NCBI RefSeq assembly: GCF_037203705.1
Contig: NZ_JBBCAT010000002.1
Span: 248,001-312,000 of the forward strand
Direction of reading: 5' to 3'
Source: Prosthecomicrobium sp. N25
Lineage (GTDB): Bacteria; Pseudomonadota; Alphaproteobacteria; Rhizobiales; Ancalomicrobiaceae
DNA length: 64,000 bases
The notes beneath the pieces are model-generated. The model made no database searches, had not been told where the DNA came from, and saw only the letters and a program-made list of their open reading frames with translations. This document shows, one piece after another, positions 7,906-16,622 of the stretch (position 1 is the stretch's first letter; every line of letters begins with the position of its first letter). The translations under genes were made by a program, and so were the position numbers.

Positions 7906-10900
7906 ATGCGACAGGCACGCGAGGAGCGGAAGGCGGAGCGGCTCGAGGATCTCTTCGCGAGGCTCGGCGCGGAGACGGACTTGCGCCGCTTTGCGGAGGC
8001 GCTGCTCTCGCGGGCGCCCGCCGAGGACCTCGCGCCCTACGCGCCGGGCGATCTCGCGGCGGTGGTCGGCGAGGCCTGGGAGCGGCTGCAGACCCGGCGG
8101 CTCGGCCGGCCGCGCGTCCACGTCGCGGACGCGCCGGCCGGGGAGGGCGCGCTCGAGAGTGTGACCATCGTCGAAGTCCTCAACGACAACATGCCCTTCC
8201 TGGTCGACTCCGTGATGGGCGAGCTGACCGAGTCCGGGCTCACGGTGCGGCTCGTGCTGCACCCCATCCTGACGGTCCGCCGCGACGCGTCCGGCACCCT
8301 CCTGGCGCTGGCCGGGACGGGACCGGCCCATGACGGCGAGAGCCGGGAAAGCCTCATCCACATCCATGTCGGCCGGATCGCCGCGGAGGGCGAGCGCGCC
8401 GGCCTCGCCCGGCGGCTGGAGGCGACGCTCGCGGACGTGCGGGCGGCCGTCGCCGATTGGCGAAGCATGATCGCGCGGATCGACCGCCTGATCGCCGATT
8501 TCCGGACGAACCCGCCGCCGCTGCCGCTCGACGAGGCCGACGAGGCCGTGCAGTTCCTGCAATGGCTTCGGGACGACAACTTCACGTTCCTCGGCCTGCG
8601 CGAGTATGTGTACCGGGATGCGGAGGGCGGCCGGCTCGAGCGCGGCGGCGAGCCCGGCCTCGGCATCCTGCGCAATCCGGAGCTTCGGGTGCTGCGGCGC
8701 GGCTCGGAGGCGGTCAACGACTCCGCCGAGATGAAGGACTTCCTGAAGTCCACCCGGGCGCTGGTCGTGACCAAGGCCAACATCCGCTCGCGCGTGCACC
8801 GGCGGGTCCACACCGACCACGTCGGCGTCAAGCTCTACGATGCCGAGGGGCGGCTCTCCGGCGAGCTCCGCATCATCGGCCTGTTCACCTCGACGGCCTA
8901 CACGCGCTCCACGCGGACCATTCCATACGTGCGCCAGAAGGTCGACCGCACGGTCGCGCAGGCCGGGTTCGACCCGACGAGCCATTCCGGCAAGGCGCTG
9001 CTGAACGTGCTGGAGAGCTATCCCCGCGACGAGCTGTTCCAGATCGACGACCGCACCCTCTACGATTTCGCCCTTCAGATCCTGGCGCTCGACGAGCATC
9101 CGCGAGTGCGCGTGCTGGCCCGGCGCGACACCTTCGACCGGTTCGTCTCGGTGCTCGTCTACGTGCCGCGCGACCGCTACTCCACCGAGGTGCGCATCCG
9201 CATCGGCGAGCATCTGGAGAAGGCCTTCTCGGGACGGGTCGCGGCCTGGCAGCCGGCCTTCCCGGAGGGCTCGCTGGCGCGCGTGCACTTCATCGTCGGC
9301 CGCTACGCCGGGCGCACGCCGTCGGTCACCCAGGACGAGCTCGAGACGGCCGTCACCGGCATCGTGCGGACGTGGACGGACGCCCTGCAGTCGGCGATCG
9401 GGGCGACGCCGGGCGGCGGCGAGGAGCTCTTCCCGCGCTACCGGGGGGCCTTCGGGGCCGCGTACCGGGAGGCCTACCCGGCCGCGACCGCGCTCGCCGA
9501 CATCCGTATCCTGGAGCGCCTGCAGGACGGGCGGCGGATCGCCATCGACGTCTTCCGGCGCTCCGGCGACCCTGCGGAGCGGGCGGCGCTCAAGCTTTAC
9601 AGCCTCGGCGAGCCGGTGCCGTTGTCCGACCGGGTGCCGGTCCTGGAAAACATGGGGCTGCGCGTCATCGACGAGCGCACCTACCGGATCGCGCCTGAGG
9701 GCCGGCCGGAGGTGCACCTGCACGACATGACGCTGGAGCGGGCCGGCGGCGGCGAGGTGCCGCTGGCGGACGGGGCCGACCGGCGCCTCGAGGCGTTGTT
9801 CATGGCCGTCTGGTACGGGGCGGTCGAGAACGACGGCTTCAACGCGCTCGGCCTCTCGGCCGGGCTCGGCTTCCGCGACATCGCCCTCATCCGCGCCTAC
9901 GCGCGCTACCTGCGCCAGATCGGCATCCCGTATGCGCTCGACTACATGGCGGGCGCGCTCGTCCGGGAGCCGACCACGGCGGCGCGGCTTTCGGCTCTGT
10001 TCGAGGCGCGCTTCGACCCGCATGCGGGCGGCGACCGGGCGGCCCGGGAGGCGGCGATCGCGGCCGAGATCGAGACGGCCCTCGACGCCGTGTCGAGCCT
10101 CGACGACGACACCATCATCCGCCGGCTGCTGAACGCCATCCGGTCCACCCTGCGCACCAATGCGTTCCGGATCGCGCCGGACGGCCGCCCGCCCGAGACC
10201 TTCGCGCTGAAGCTCGACAGCCGTGCCGTCACGGCGATGCCGGACCCGAAGCCCTTCCGCGAGATCTGGGTCTACGGGCCCCGGGTCGAGGGCATCCACA
10301 TGCGCTTCGGCAAGGTGGCGCGTGGGGGCCTGCGCTGGTCCGACCGGCCGCAGGACTTCCGCACCGAGGTGCTCGGGCTCGTGAAGGCACAGCAGGTCAA
10401 GAACGCCGTCATCGTGCCGGCCGGCGCCAAGGGGGGCTTCGTGCCGAAGCGGCTGAAGCCGCACATGGCGCGGGACGCCTGGCTGGCGGAGGGGACGGAG
10501 GCCTACCGGGTGTTCGTCTCGACGCTTTTGTCGGTGACCGACAACCTGTCGCCCGCCGGCGAGGTCCTGCCGCCCGACCTGGTGGTCCGCCACGAGGGGG
10601 ACGACCCCTACCTGGTGGTGGCGGCCGACAAGGGCACGGCGACCTTCTCGGACACCGCCAACGCGATCGCGCTCGAGCAGGGCTTCTGGCTCGGCGACGC
10701 CTTCGCGTCCGGCGGATCGGCGGGCTACGACCACAAGAAGATGGCGATCACGGCGCGCGGCGCCTTCGAGGCGGTCAAGCGGCACTTCCGGGAGATGGAC
10801 CGGAACATCCTCGCCGAGCCCTTCACGGTGGCGGGGGTCGGCGACATGTCGGGCGACGTGTTCGGCAACGGCATGCTGCTCGCGCGGACCACCCGCCTCG

Positions 10901-12699
10901 TGGCGGCGTTCGACCACCGGGACATCTTCATCGACCCGGATCCCGATCCGGAGACGAGCTGGGCGGAGCGCAAGCGGCTGTTCGACCTGCCGCGTTCGAG
11001 CTGGGCGGACTACGACCCGGCCAAGCTCTCGCGCGGCGGCGGGGTGCATTCGCGCAGCCTGAAGGCCATCGAGCTCTCCGCGGAGGCGCGGGCGCTGCTC
11101 GGCCTCGCCGAGGAGCGGCCGACCCCGCAGGCGGTCATGCGCGCCATTCTGAAGCTCGACGTCGACCTGCTCTGGTTCGGCGGCATCGGCACCTACGTGC
11201 GGGCCGCGTCCGAAACCGACGCGGCGGTCGGCGACCGCGCGAACGACCCGATCCGGGTCACGGCCGAGGAGCTGCGCGCCAAGGTGATCGGCGAGGGGGC
11301 CAACCTCGGCGTCACGCAGGCGGGCCGGATCGCCTATGCGCGGCGCGGCGGGCGTTGCAATTCGGACGCCATCGACAACTCGGGCGGCGTCAACTCCTCC
11401 GACCAGGAGGTCAACATCAAGATCGCGCTCGGCCAGGCGGTCCGCTCGGGCCGGCTCGACCTGCCGGACCGCAACGCGCTGCTCGCCGCCATGACGGACG
11501 AGGTGGCCGGGCTGGTGCTCGCCAACAACGAGAGCCAGACGCTCTCGATCAGCCTCACGGCCCGGCGCGGCCTGGAGGACTTCGGCTACCAGCGCCGGCT
11601 CATGCAGTCGCTCGAGAAGGCCGGGCAGCTCAACCGCGCCGTGGAGGGACTGCCGGACGACGCCGAACTCGCCCGGCGCGAGAAGGCGCGGGAGCCGCTC
11701 ACCCGGCCGGAGATCGGCGTCCTCCTCGCCTACGCGAAGATGACCCTCAAGGAGGCGCTGATCGAGAGCGGCGTGCCGGACGACGGCTTCCTGGCCTCCG
11801 AACTGGCGGCCTACTTCCCGAGCCGGATGCGGGCCGACTTCGCCGACGAGATCCGGGCGCACCGGCTCCGGCGCGAGATCGTCACCACGCGGCTCGCCAA
11901 TGCGATGATCGATCAGGGCGGGGCGACGCTGGTGACGCGGATCTCCGACCAGACCGGCGCCGACGCGCCGGCCGTGGCGCGCGCGTTCCTGGCGGCCCGG
12001 GTCGCCTTCGCGCTCGACGGGCTCGACCAGGCGGTCGGGCTCCTCGACAACCGCGTCCGCGGCGCCCTGCAGCTCGATCTCTACGGGGCCGCGCAGGACC
12101 TCCTGCTCGGCGCCATGGTCTGGTTCCTGCGCAACGTCGACCTCGGGGCCGGCGTCGGCGCCGTCGCCGAACGGTTCCGGCCAGGGATCGAGGCCCTCGC
12201 GCCGCAACTGCCCGCCCTGCTGCCGAAGCCGCTGGCGGAGACGGCGCGGCGGCGCAGCGACGCGCTGGCCGGGGAGGGCGTGCCGGAGGACCTCGCCCGC
12301 CGGGTCGGCCACCTCGCGGCCGAGGCCGCCATCCCGGACATCGTGCTGGTCTCCGAGCGGGCCCGGATCGGCCTGGAGCCGGCCGCGGCGGCCTATTTCG
12401 GGGTGGCCGGGCGGTTCCGGATCGGCCGGCTCCTGGAGCAGTCGCGGGCGATCCCGATCGTCGACTACTACGAGGCGCTCGCCCTGGACCGCGCCCGCGG
12501 GCAGCTCGCCGACGCGCACCGGTCGATCGCCGTGATGGCCATGGGGGACGGGCAGGGCCTCGACGGCTGGCTCGCGCACCGGACGGCAGAGGTGGAGCGG
12601 ACGCTCGCGGCCGTGGAGGAGATCACGGGGGCGGAAACGCCGACCGTCTCCCGCTTCGCGGTCGCCGCAGGCCTCGTCGCAGACCTGGCGAAAGCGTGA
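7906..12699 (+). CDS. gdhB: NAD-dependent glutamate dehydrogenase, large (about 180 kDa) type
   Basis: It oxidises glutamate to 2-oxoglutarate and ammonium with NAD+, feeding the TCA cycle. The product is 1,597 residues, the usual size of the alphaproteobacterial and Streptomyces large GDH family (GdhZ in Caulobacter). The catalytic core is visible near residue 807 (RGGLRWSDRPQDFRTEVLGL) with VPAGAKGGFV shortly after, and the nucleotide-binding half carries GVGDMSGDVFGNGML. The long N-terminal regulatory region contains DNMPFLVDSVMGEL. ATG 7906 is preceded by GGAGGGGA at good spacing; an in-frame ATG at 7873 is less likely. It is divergent from the AhpD-like gene. Confidence 0.96.
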   Translation: MRQAREERKAERLEDLFARLGAETDLRRFAEALLSRAPAEDLAPYAPGDLAAVVGEAWERLQTRRLGRPRVHVADAPAGEGALESVTIVEVLNDNMPFLVDSVMGELTESGLTVRLVLHPILTVRRDASGTLLALAGTGPAHDGESRESLIHIHVGRIAAEGERAGLARRLEATLADVRAAVADWRSMIARIDRLIADFRTNPPPLPLDEADEAVQFLQWLRDDNFTFLGLREYVYRDAEGGRLERGGEPGLGILRNPELRVLRRGSEAVNDSAEMKDFLKSTRALVVTKANIRSRVHRRVHTDHVGVKLYDAEGRLSGELRIIGLFTSTAYTRSTRTIPYVRQKVDRTVAQAGFDPTSHSGKALLNVLESYPRDELFQIDDRTLYDFALQILALDEHPRVRVLARRDTFDRFVSVLVYVPRDRYSTEVRIRIGEHLEKAFSGRVAAWQPAFPEGSLARVHFIVGRYAGRTPSVTQDELETAVTGIVRTWTDALQSAIGATPGGGEELFPRYRGAFGAAYREAYPAATALADIRILERLQDGRRIAIDVFRRSGDPAERAALKLYSLGEPVPLSDRVPVLENMGLRVIDERTYRIAPEGRPEVHLHDMTLERAGGGEVPLADGADRRLEALFMAVWYGAVENDGFNALGLSAGLGFRDIALIRAYARYLRQIGIPYALDYMAGALVREPTTAARLSALFEARFDPHAGGDRAAREAAIAAEIETALDAVSSLDDDTIIRRLLNAIRSTLRTNAFRIAPDGRPPETFALKLDSRAVTAMPDPKPFREIWVYGPRVEGIHMRFGKVARGGLRWSDRPQDFRTEVLGLVKAQQVKNAVIVPAGAKGGFVPKRLKPHMARDAWLAEGTEAYRVFVSTLLSVTDNLSPAGEVLPPDLVVRHEGDDPYLVVAADKGTATFSDTANAIALEQGFWLGDAFASGGSAGYDHKKMAITARGAFEAVKRHFREMDRNILAEPFTVAGVGDMSGDVFGNGMLLARTTRLVAAFDHRDIFIDPDPDPETSWAERKRLFDLPRSSWADYDPAKLSRGGGVHSRSLKAIELSAEARALLGLAEERPTPQAVMRAILKLDVDLLWFGGIGTYVRAASETDAAVGDRANDPIRVTAEELRAKVIGEGANLGVTQAGRIAYARRGGRCNSDAIDNSGGVNSSDQEVNIKIALGQAVRSGRLDLPDRNALLAAMTDEVAGLVLANNESQTLSISLTARRGLEDFGYQRRLMQSLEKAGQLNRAVEGLPDDAELARREKAREPLTRPEIGVLLAYAKMTLKEALIESGVPDDGFLASELAAYFPSRMRADFADEIRAHRLRREIVTTRLANAMIDQGGATLVTRISDQTGADAPAVARAFLAARVAFALDGLDQAVGLLDNRVRGALQLDLYGAAQDLLLGAMVWFLRNVDLGAGVGAVAERFRPGIEALAPQLPALLPKPLAETARRRSDALAGEGVPEDLARRVGHLAAEAAIPDIVLVSERARIGLEPAAAAYFGVAGRFRIGRLLEQSRAIPIVDYYEALALDRARGQLADAHRSIAVMAMGDGQGLDGWLAHRTAEVERTLAAVEEITGAETPTVSRFAVAAGLVADLAKA

Positions 12700-12755
12700 T
12701 CAGGCCGCCGGCACCCAGCGGGAGGGCGGCCCGGAACGGGCGGGCGCCCGAGAGG

Positions 12756-12785
12756 CTCCGGCCCGGAGCGTGTTCCGGGCCGGAG
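12756..12785. terminator. Bidirectional hairpin between convergent genes
   Basis: A perfect 12-bp stem (CTCCGGCCCGGA / TCCGGGCCGGAG) with a six-base loop sits between the ends of the glutamate dehydrogenase and TTC38-like genes. It lacks a strong T-tract on either strand but its position between convergent genes suggests a shared terminator. Confidence 0.45.
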
Positions 12786-12802
12786 ATCGGATTGGCCGGT
12801 CG

Positions 12803-14128
12803 TCAGGCGGCGAGGCCGCGGGCCGCGCGGGTCGCCATCAGGCGGGCGAGCGGGCTTTCGGGCCTGGCGGCGAGCCGTTCGGCGGCAAGCGCCGCGGCGA
12901 GGTCGGAGCGTCCCGAGCGGATCGCGGCCTCGACGAGGGTCTGGTCGAGCACGTCGCGCTGCGCGTGGCTGCCGCCGAACCGGTAGGCGATGTTGCGGAC
13001 CGGGCGCATCAGGGCGATCGTCTCGGCATAGTCCCCCTCCGCGAAGGCCTTGACGGCCCTGGTCACCGGGCTGCCGACCTCGCGGGTGAAGAGGGCGTTG
13101 TCGTCGACCCGGCGGACGGCCCGGTCCTGGGCTTCCAGGACCCGCTCGGCGAGGTCGACCCGGCCCGCAGCCATGAAGGCCATCATGGCGTGGACGTCGT
13201 TGAAGGCGTAGTTGCCGGCGTCTGCGAGGGGCGACCAGTCGTCCGCCAATGCGTTCCAGCGGTCGCCGACGTCGTGGCCGGCCAGGGTGAGGCGCCAGAG
13301 CAGCGCGGAGGCGTCGATCATCGTCATGGCGAGCGCCGTCCGGTCGCCCCGGATCGGGCCGTTGTAGAGGGCGAGAACCTCGCCGATGTCGCCGAGTTCC
13401 AGGTGGTAGAGGGCGAGGTGCCACCAGTTGTGGATCGCCAGGAAGCTGTCCTTCGACCAGGCCTCGGTGTCCCGGCGCATCCAGCCGATCCCCTCCTGCT
13501 GGCGGCCTTGCATCTCCAGCACGTGTGCGACCGCGTGCTGGCCCCAGCCGTCGCGCGGCTCCAGCTCGACGCTCCGGCGGCCGGCGCGTTCGGCCTCGGC
13601 GTACTGGCCCATCTCCTCCAGACCGAAGGCCTGCATCGAGAGCATGGCGTGGTAGCCGGGCCGGTCCTCCGACCAGGCCGGCAGGGCCCGGGCGATGCGG
13701 TCGCGCAGCATGCGTGCCGAGCCGGTGAAATAGTCGAGCTGATGGCCGACCTGCAGGGCCAGGAGGTCGTGCGGGTTCTCGATGGCGATGTCCTCCAGCA
13801 CCCGCGAGGCGGCGCCGAGCCGTCCATTGGCGTAGTGGCCGGCGGCCAGGACATGGGCGCGCTCGCGCTCGGTCATCGGTACCTTCAGGGCGCGGGACAG
13901 CGAGGCGCGCGCCTCGGGGACCCCAGCCGGCTCCGTGCCGAGCAGCATCAGGTAGGCGCGCAGCACATGCGCCATCACGAAGTCGGGGTCCTCGGCGAGG
14001 GCCGCGTCGACGCTGGCCACCGGATCGCCGGCAAAGAGTCGCAGTTCGCCGAGTGCCTTGCAGTAGTGGCCGAAGCCGGTGTCGCCGGCACCCGTGAGCT
14101 GCATGCCGGACTTTTCTTGCCGTACCAT
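12803..14128 (-). CDS. TTC38-like tetratricopeptide-repeat protein
   Basis: A 441-residue soluble helical-repeat protein resembling the TTC38 family. Repeated TPR-like helices are visible, for example LEEMGQYAEAERAGRRSVEL, the conserved block GWGQHAVAHVLEMQGR, and HNWWHLALYHLELGD. No catalytic motif or signal peptide is seen, so a protein-interaction or scaffold role is likely but unknown. ATG 14126-14128 has a GAGGAGAAA ribosome-binding site. It converges with glutamate dehydrogenase and is divergent from the sensor kinase gene, with an 18-bp palindrome between them. Confidence 0.85.
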   Translation of the reverse strand: MVRQEKSGMQLTGAGDTGFGHYCKALGELRLFAGDPVASVDAALAEDPDFVMAHVLRAYLMLLGTEPAGVPEARASLSRALKVPMTERERAHVLAAGHYANGRLGAASRVLEDIAIENPHDLLALQVGHQLDYFTGSARMLRDRIARALPAWSEDRPGYHAMLSMQAFGLEEMGQYAEAERAGRRSVELEPRDGWGQHAVAHVLEMQGRQQEGIGWMRRDTEAWSKDSFLAIHNWWHLALYHLELGDIGEVLALYNGPIRGDRTALAMTMIDASALLWRLTLAGHDVGDRWNALADDWSPLADAGNYAFNDVHAMMAFMAAGRVDLAERVLEAQDRAVRRVDDNALFTREVGSPVTRAVKAFAEGDYAETIALMRPVRNIAYRFGGSHAQRDVLDQTLVEAAIRSGRSDLAAALAAERLAARPESPLARLMATRAARGLAA

Positions 14129-14202
14129 TCCATTTCTCCTCGTCTGCAGGCCGGGTCCGCCCGGCCGGATGACGCGACTTAGCCGGAGCGGCGCGCAGCG
14201 CT

Positions 14203-14220
14203 CTGTTCCGCGCGGAACAG
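14203..14220. promoter_or_regulatory. 18-bp perfect palindrome CTGTTCCGCGCGGAACAG
   Basis: A perfect inverted repeat lies in the 215-base gap between the divergent TTC38-like and sensor kinase genes, 75 bases from one start and 124 from the other. Its symmetry and position suggest an operator for a dimeric regulator. No regulator gene is adjacent, so the partner is unknown. Confidence 0.35.
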
Positions 14221-14343
14221 TCCGTAAGGGCAGGGCTCGCGAAACGGTCGCCTCGCGGCGCCGCTCCGTGCTAAGGGATCGGGCGGTGGATGGGAGTTCT
14301 TGCGAACCCGGGCAGGTCCGGGCCGGGTCGGTGTCGTTCGCTC

Positions 14344-16596
14344 ATGCGCATTCGCTCGAAAGTGGCTCTCGTCGGCGGCATCCCCATCGCCATCGCGGCG
14401 ATGATCGCGGTCGTGGCGTGGCTGCTGCTGGACCAGGCCGAGACGGCGCGCCGCAGCGCGGTGCTGGCGAGCGCGGCGACACGCGACCTCGCCGAGGTGG
14501 CGCTCGCCCGCGACGACTACATCCGCGTCCAGGCGAAGGACCGGGAGAGCCGCGCGGGCCGGTTCACGATCTTCGTCGAGCGTGCCCGGGGCCGGCTGGA
14601 GGCTCTCGCGGAGCCGGCGCGGGCGGCGAACCGCTCGGAGGCGGTCGACGAGGCCAAGCGGGCGCTCGACGCCTACGGGCGCGAGATGGACGAGCTCAGG
14701 GCCGTCACCCAGCGCAACGACCATCTGGTTCAGGAGATGAATGCGCGCGCCGCGGCGCTGATCTCGCTGACCGACACGGCGCGGGCGCGCCAGCACGCCT
14801 CCAATGCCGACATCGTGACTTCGATCACCGAGGGCGACCGCCGGCTCCGGATGGCGCGCGACATCGTCGACCTTGCCCAGGAGCTGCGCGCTGCCACGCT
14901 GGAGAGCCGGCTCGAGACGGTACCGGGGCCGGCCGGCCCGATCGCCACCGGCCGGGCCAGGACGGCGCTGGCGGACCTGACGGAGCTCCTGCGCAACGCG
15001 GACCGCGCCGAGGAGGCGGCGGAGCTCGCCGGCCTGGCGGCACGGGCCTCCGCGGAGGAGAGTGGGGTTCCGGCGCTGACCGAGTGGGTGGAGCGGCTCA
15101 TCAAGGTCACGTCGACCGACCAGCGCGCCATGCACGAGGAGATCTCGCAGCTCCTCACCTATTCGGTGCAGGCGGCGGAGACCGAGCAGGCGACGCAGAA
15201 CATCGCGATCACGACGCTGAAGCTCGGCCGGCGCACCGTGGAGGCGCTGGCGACGCGGGACGTGGAGACCGTCTCGGCGATCCTCGCGGAGAGCGGCGAG
15301 CTCGCCTCCACGGTGGCGGCGCTGCCGATCTCGCCCCTGATCCAGACCGAGATGATCGAAGCGATCGACCAGTGGCGCCAGCGGCTCACCACCACGCGCG
15401 ACGGGCTGCAGGAGCAGAACCGGATCCTCGCCCGCATGGACGCGACGGCGCGGCTGATGACTTCGAGCGCCGACGCCCTCAACGACAGCTTCGCGCGCAA
15501 CGCCGACGCCATCGACCGCTTCGTCCGCACGGTGCTGATCCTCGGCACGGTGCTGGGCCTGCTGGTCGGCATCCTGACCGCCCTCGCGGTGGCGCGCTCG
15601 ATCACGAGGCCGCTGCAGCGCCTGCGTGACCAGATGCGCGAGCTCGCCGCCAATCCGAGCGGCGGTCTCATCGCCGAATCGGTCCGGCGCGACGAGCTCG
15701 GCTCGATGGCGCGGGCGGCCAACTTCTTCGTCACCGAGCTCGGGCGGCGGGAGCGCGACCTGATCGCCGCCAAGGAGAGGGCGGACGCCGCGCTGGTCGA
15801 GCTGCAGGCCGCCCAGACGAGCCTGATCCAGGCCGAGAAGCTGGCGAGCCTCGGCCAGCTGGTCGCGGGGGTGGCGCACGAGATCAACACGCCCGTCGGC
15901 ATCGCGCTGACCACCTCGACGGCGCTCGACGGCGAGGTGCGCAAGCTCAAGGAAGGCGCCGACACCGGGCGGCTCTTCCGTTCGGACCTCACCCGGGCGG
16001 TCGACCGGCTGACGGAGGGCTCGCGGCTGCTCTTCGCCAACCTCCACCGGGCCGCCGAACTCGTCCACAGCTTCAAGCAGGTGGCGGCCGACCAGGCGAG
16101 CGGGGAGCGACGCAGCTTCGAGATGCACGAGTGGCTGAAGGAGGTGCTGACCAGCCTCAGCCCCGTGCTGCGCAAGGCGGGGCACCGGGTGGTGATCGAA
16201 TGCCCGGAGGGGCTGGTGCTCGACAGCTACCCGGGCAGCCTCGCGCAGGTGGTCACCAACCTGATCACCAACGCCCGCGACCACGCCTATCCGGACGGCC
16301 GCAACGGCACCATGACGATCCGGGTGACGGAGCCGCGCAAGGGCTGGATCCGCATCGACTTCGCGGACGACGGGGTCGGGATCGAGCCCGAGCATGTCGG
16401 CAAGGTGTTCGACCCCTTCTACACGACCGGGCGCGACCGGGGCCGGACGGGTCTCGGGCTGCACATCGTCCACAACATCGTGACGGCGACGCTGCAGGGC
16501 CAGATCCAGATCACCAGCCGGCCGGGCCAGGGCGCCCGGTTCGTCATCGACTTCCCGGCCGAGACCGCCGCCGAACCGATGCGCCAGTCGGCCTGA
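14344..16596 (+). CDS. Membrane sensor histidine kinase
   Basis: A 750-residue two-transmembrane sensor kinase. TM1 spans about residues 7-29. A large extracytoplasmic, mostly helical sensor region of ~365 residues follows, then TM2 at about 396-417 and a HAMP linker at about 418-470. Kinase boxes are complete: H box GVAHEINTPVGIALT with His512, N box VTNLITNARDHAY, G1 FADDGVGI and G2 GRTGLGLHIVHNIV. No response-regulator gene is in the neighbourhood. The binding-protein gene starts 26 bases downstream on the same strand, so the pair is probably one transcript. An alternative start at 14290 adds 18 residues with no family features. Phosphorylation partner and signal are unknown. Confidence 0.9.
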   Translation: MRIRSKVALVGGIPIAIAAMIAVVAWLLLDQAETARRSAVLASAATRDLAEVALARDDYIRVQAKDRESRAGRFTIFVERARGRLEALAEPARAANRSEAVDEAKRALDAYGREMDELRAVTQRNDHLVQEMNARAAALISLTDTARARQHASNADIVTSITEGDRRLRMARDIVDLAQELRAATLESRLETVPGPAGPIATGRARTALADLTELLRNADRAEEAAELAGLAARASAEESGVPALTEWVERLIKVTSTDQRAMHEEISQLLTYSVQAAETEQATQNIAITTLKLGRRTVEALATRDVETVSAILAESGELASTVAALPISPLIQTEMIEAIDQWRQRLTTTRDGLQEQNRILARMDATARLMTSSADALNDSFARNADAIDRFVRTVLILGTVLGLLVGILTALAVARSITRPLQRLRDQMRELAANPSGGLIAESVRRDELGSMARAANFFVTELGRRERDLIAAKERADAALVELQAAQTSLIQAEKLASLGQLVAGVAHEINTPVGIALTTSTALDGEVRKLKEGADTGRLFRSDLTRAVDRLTEGSRLLFANLHRAAELVHSFKQVAADQASGERRSFEMHEWLKEVLTSLSPVLRKAGHRVVIECPEGLVLDSYPGSLAQVVTNLITNARDHAYPDGRNGTMTIRVTEPRKGWIRIDFADDGVGIEPEHVGKVFDPFYTTGRDRGRTGLGLHIVHNIVTATLQGQIQITSRPGQGARFVIDFPAETAAEPMRQSA

Positions 16597-16622
16597 CCGA
16601 CGGCGCCGAGAGGAGAGCCCCC

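Noticed and set aside
7075-12579. Very long open frame antisense to glutamate dehydrogenase
   Set aside because: It has no family motifs except where it coincides with the real AhpD-like gene at its end. High GC content leaves antisense frames open by codon bias.
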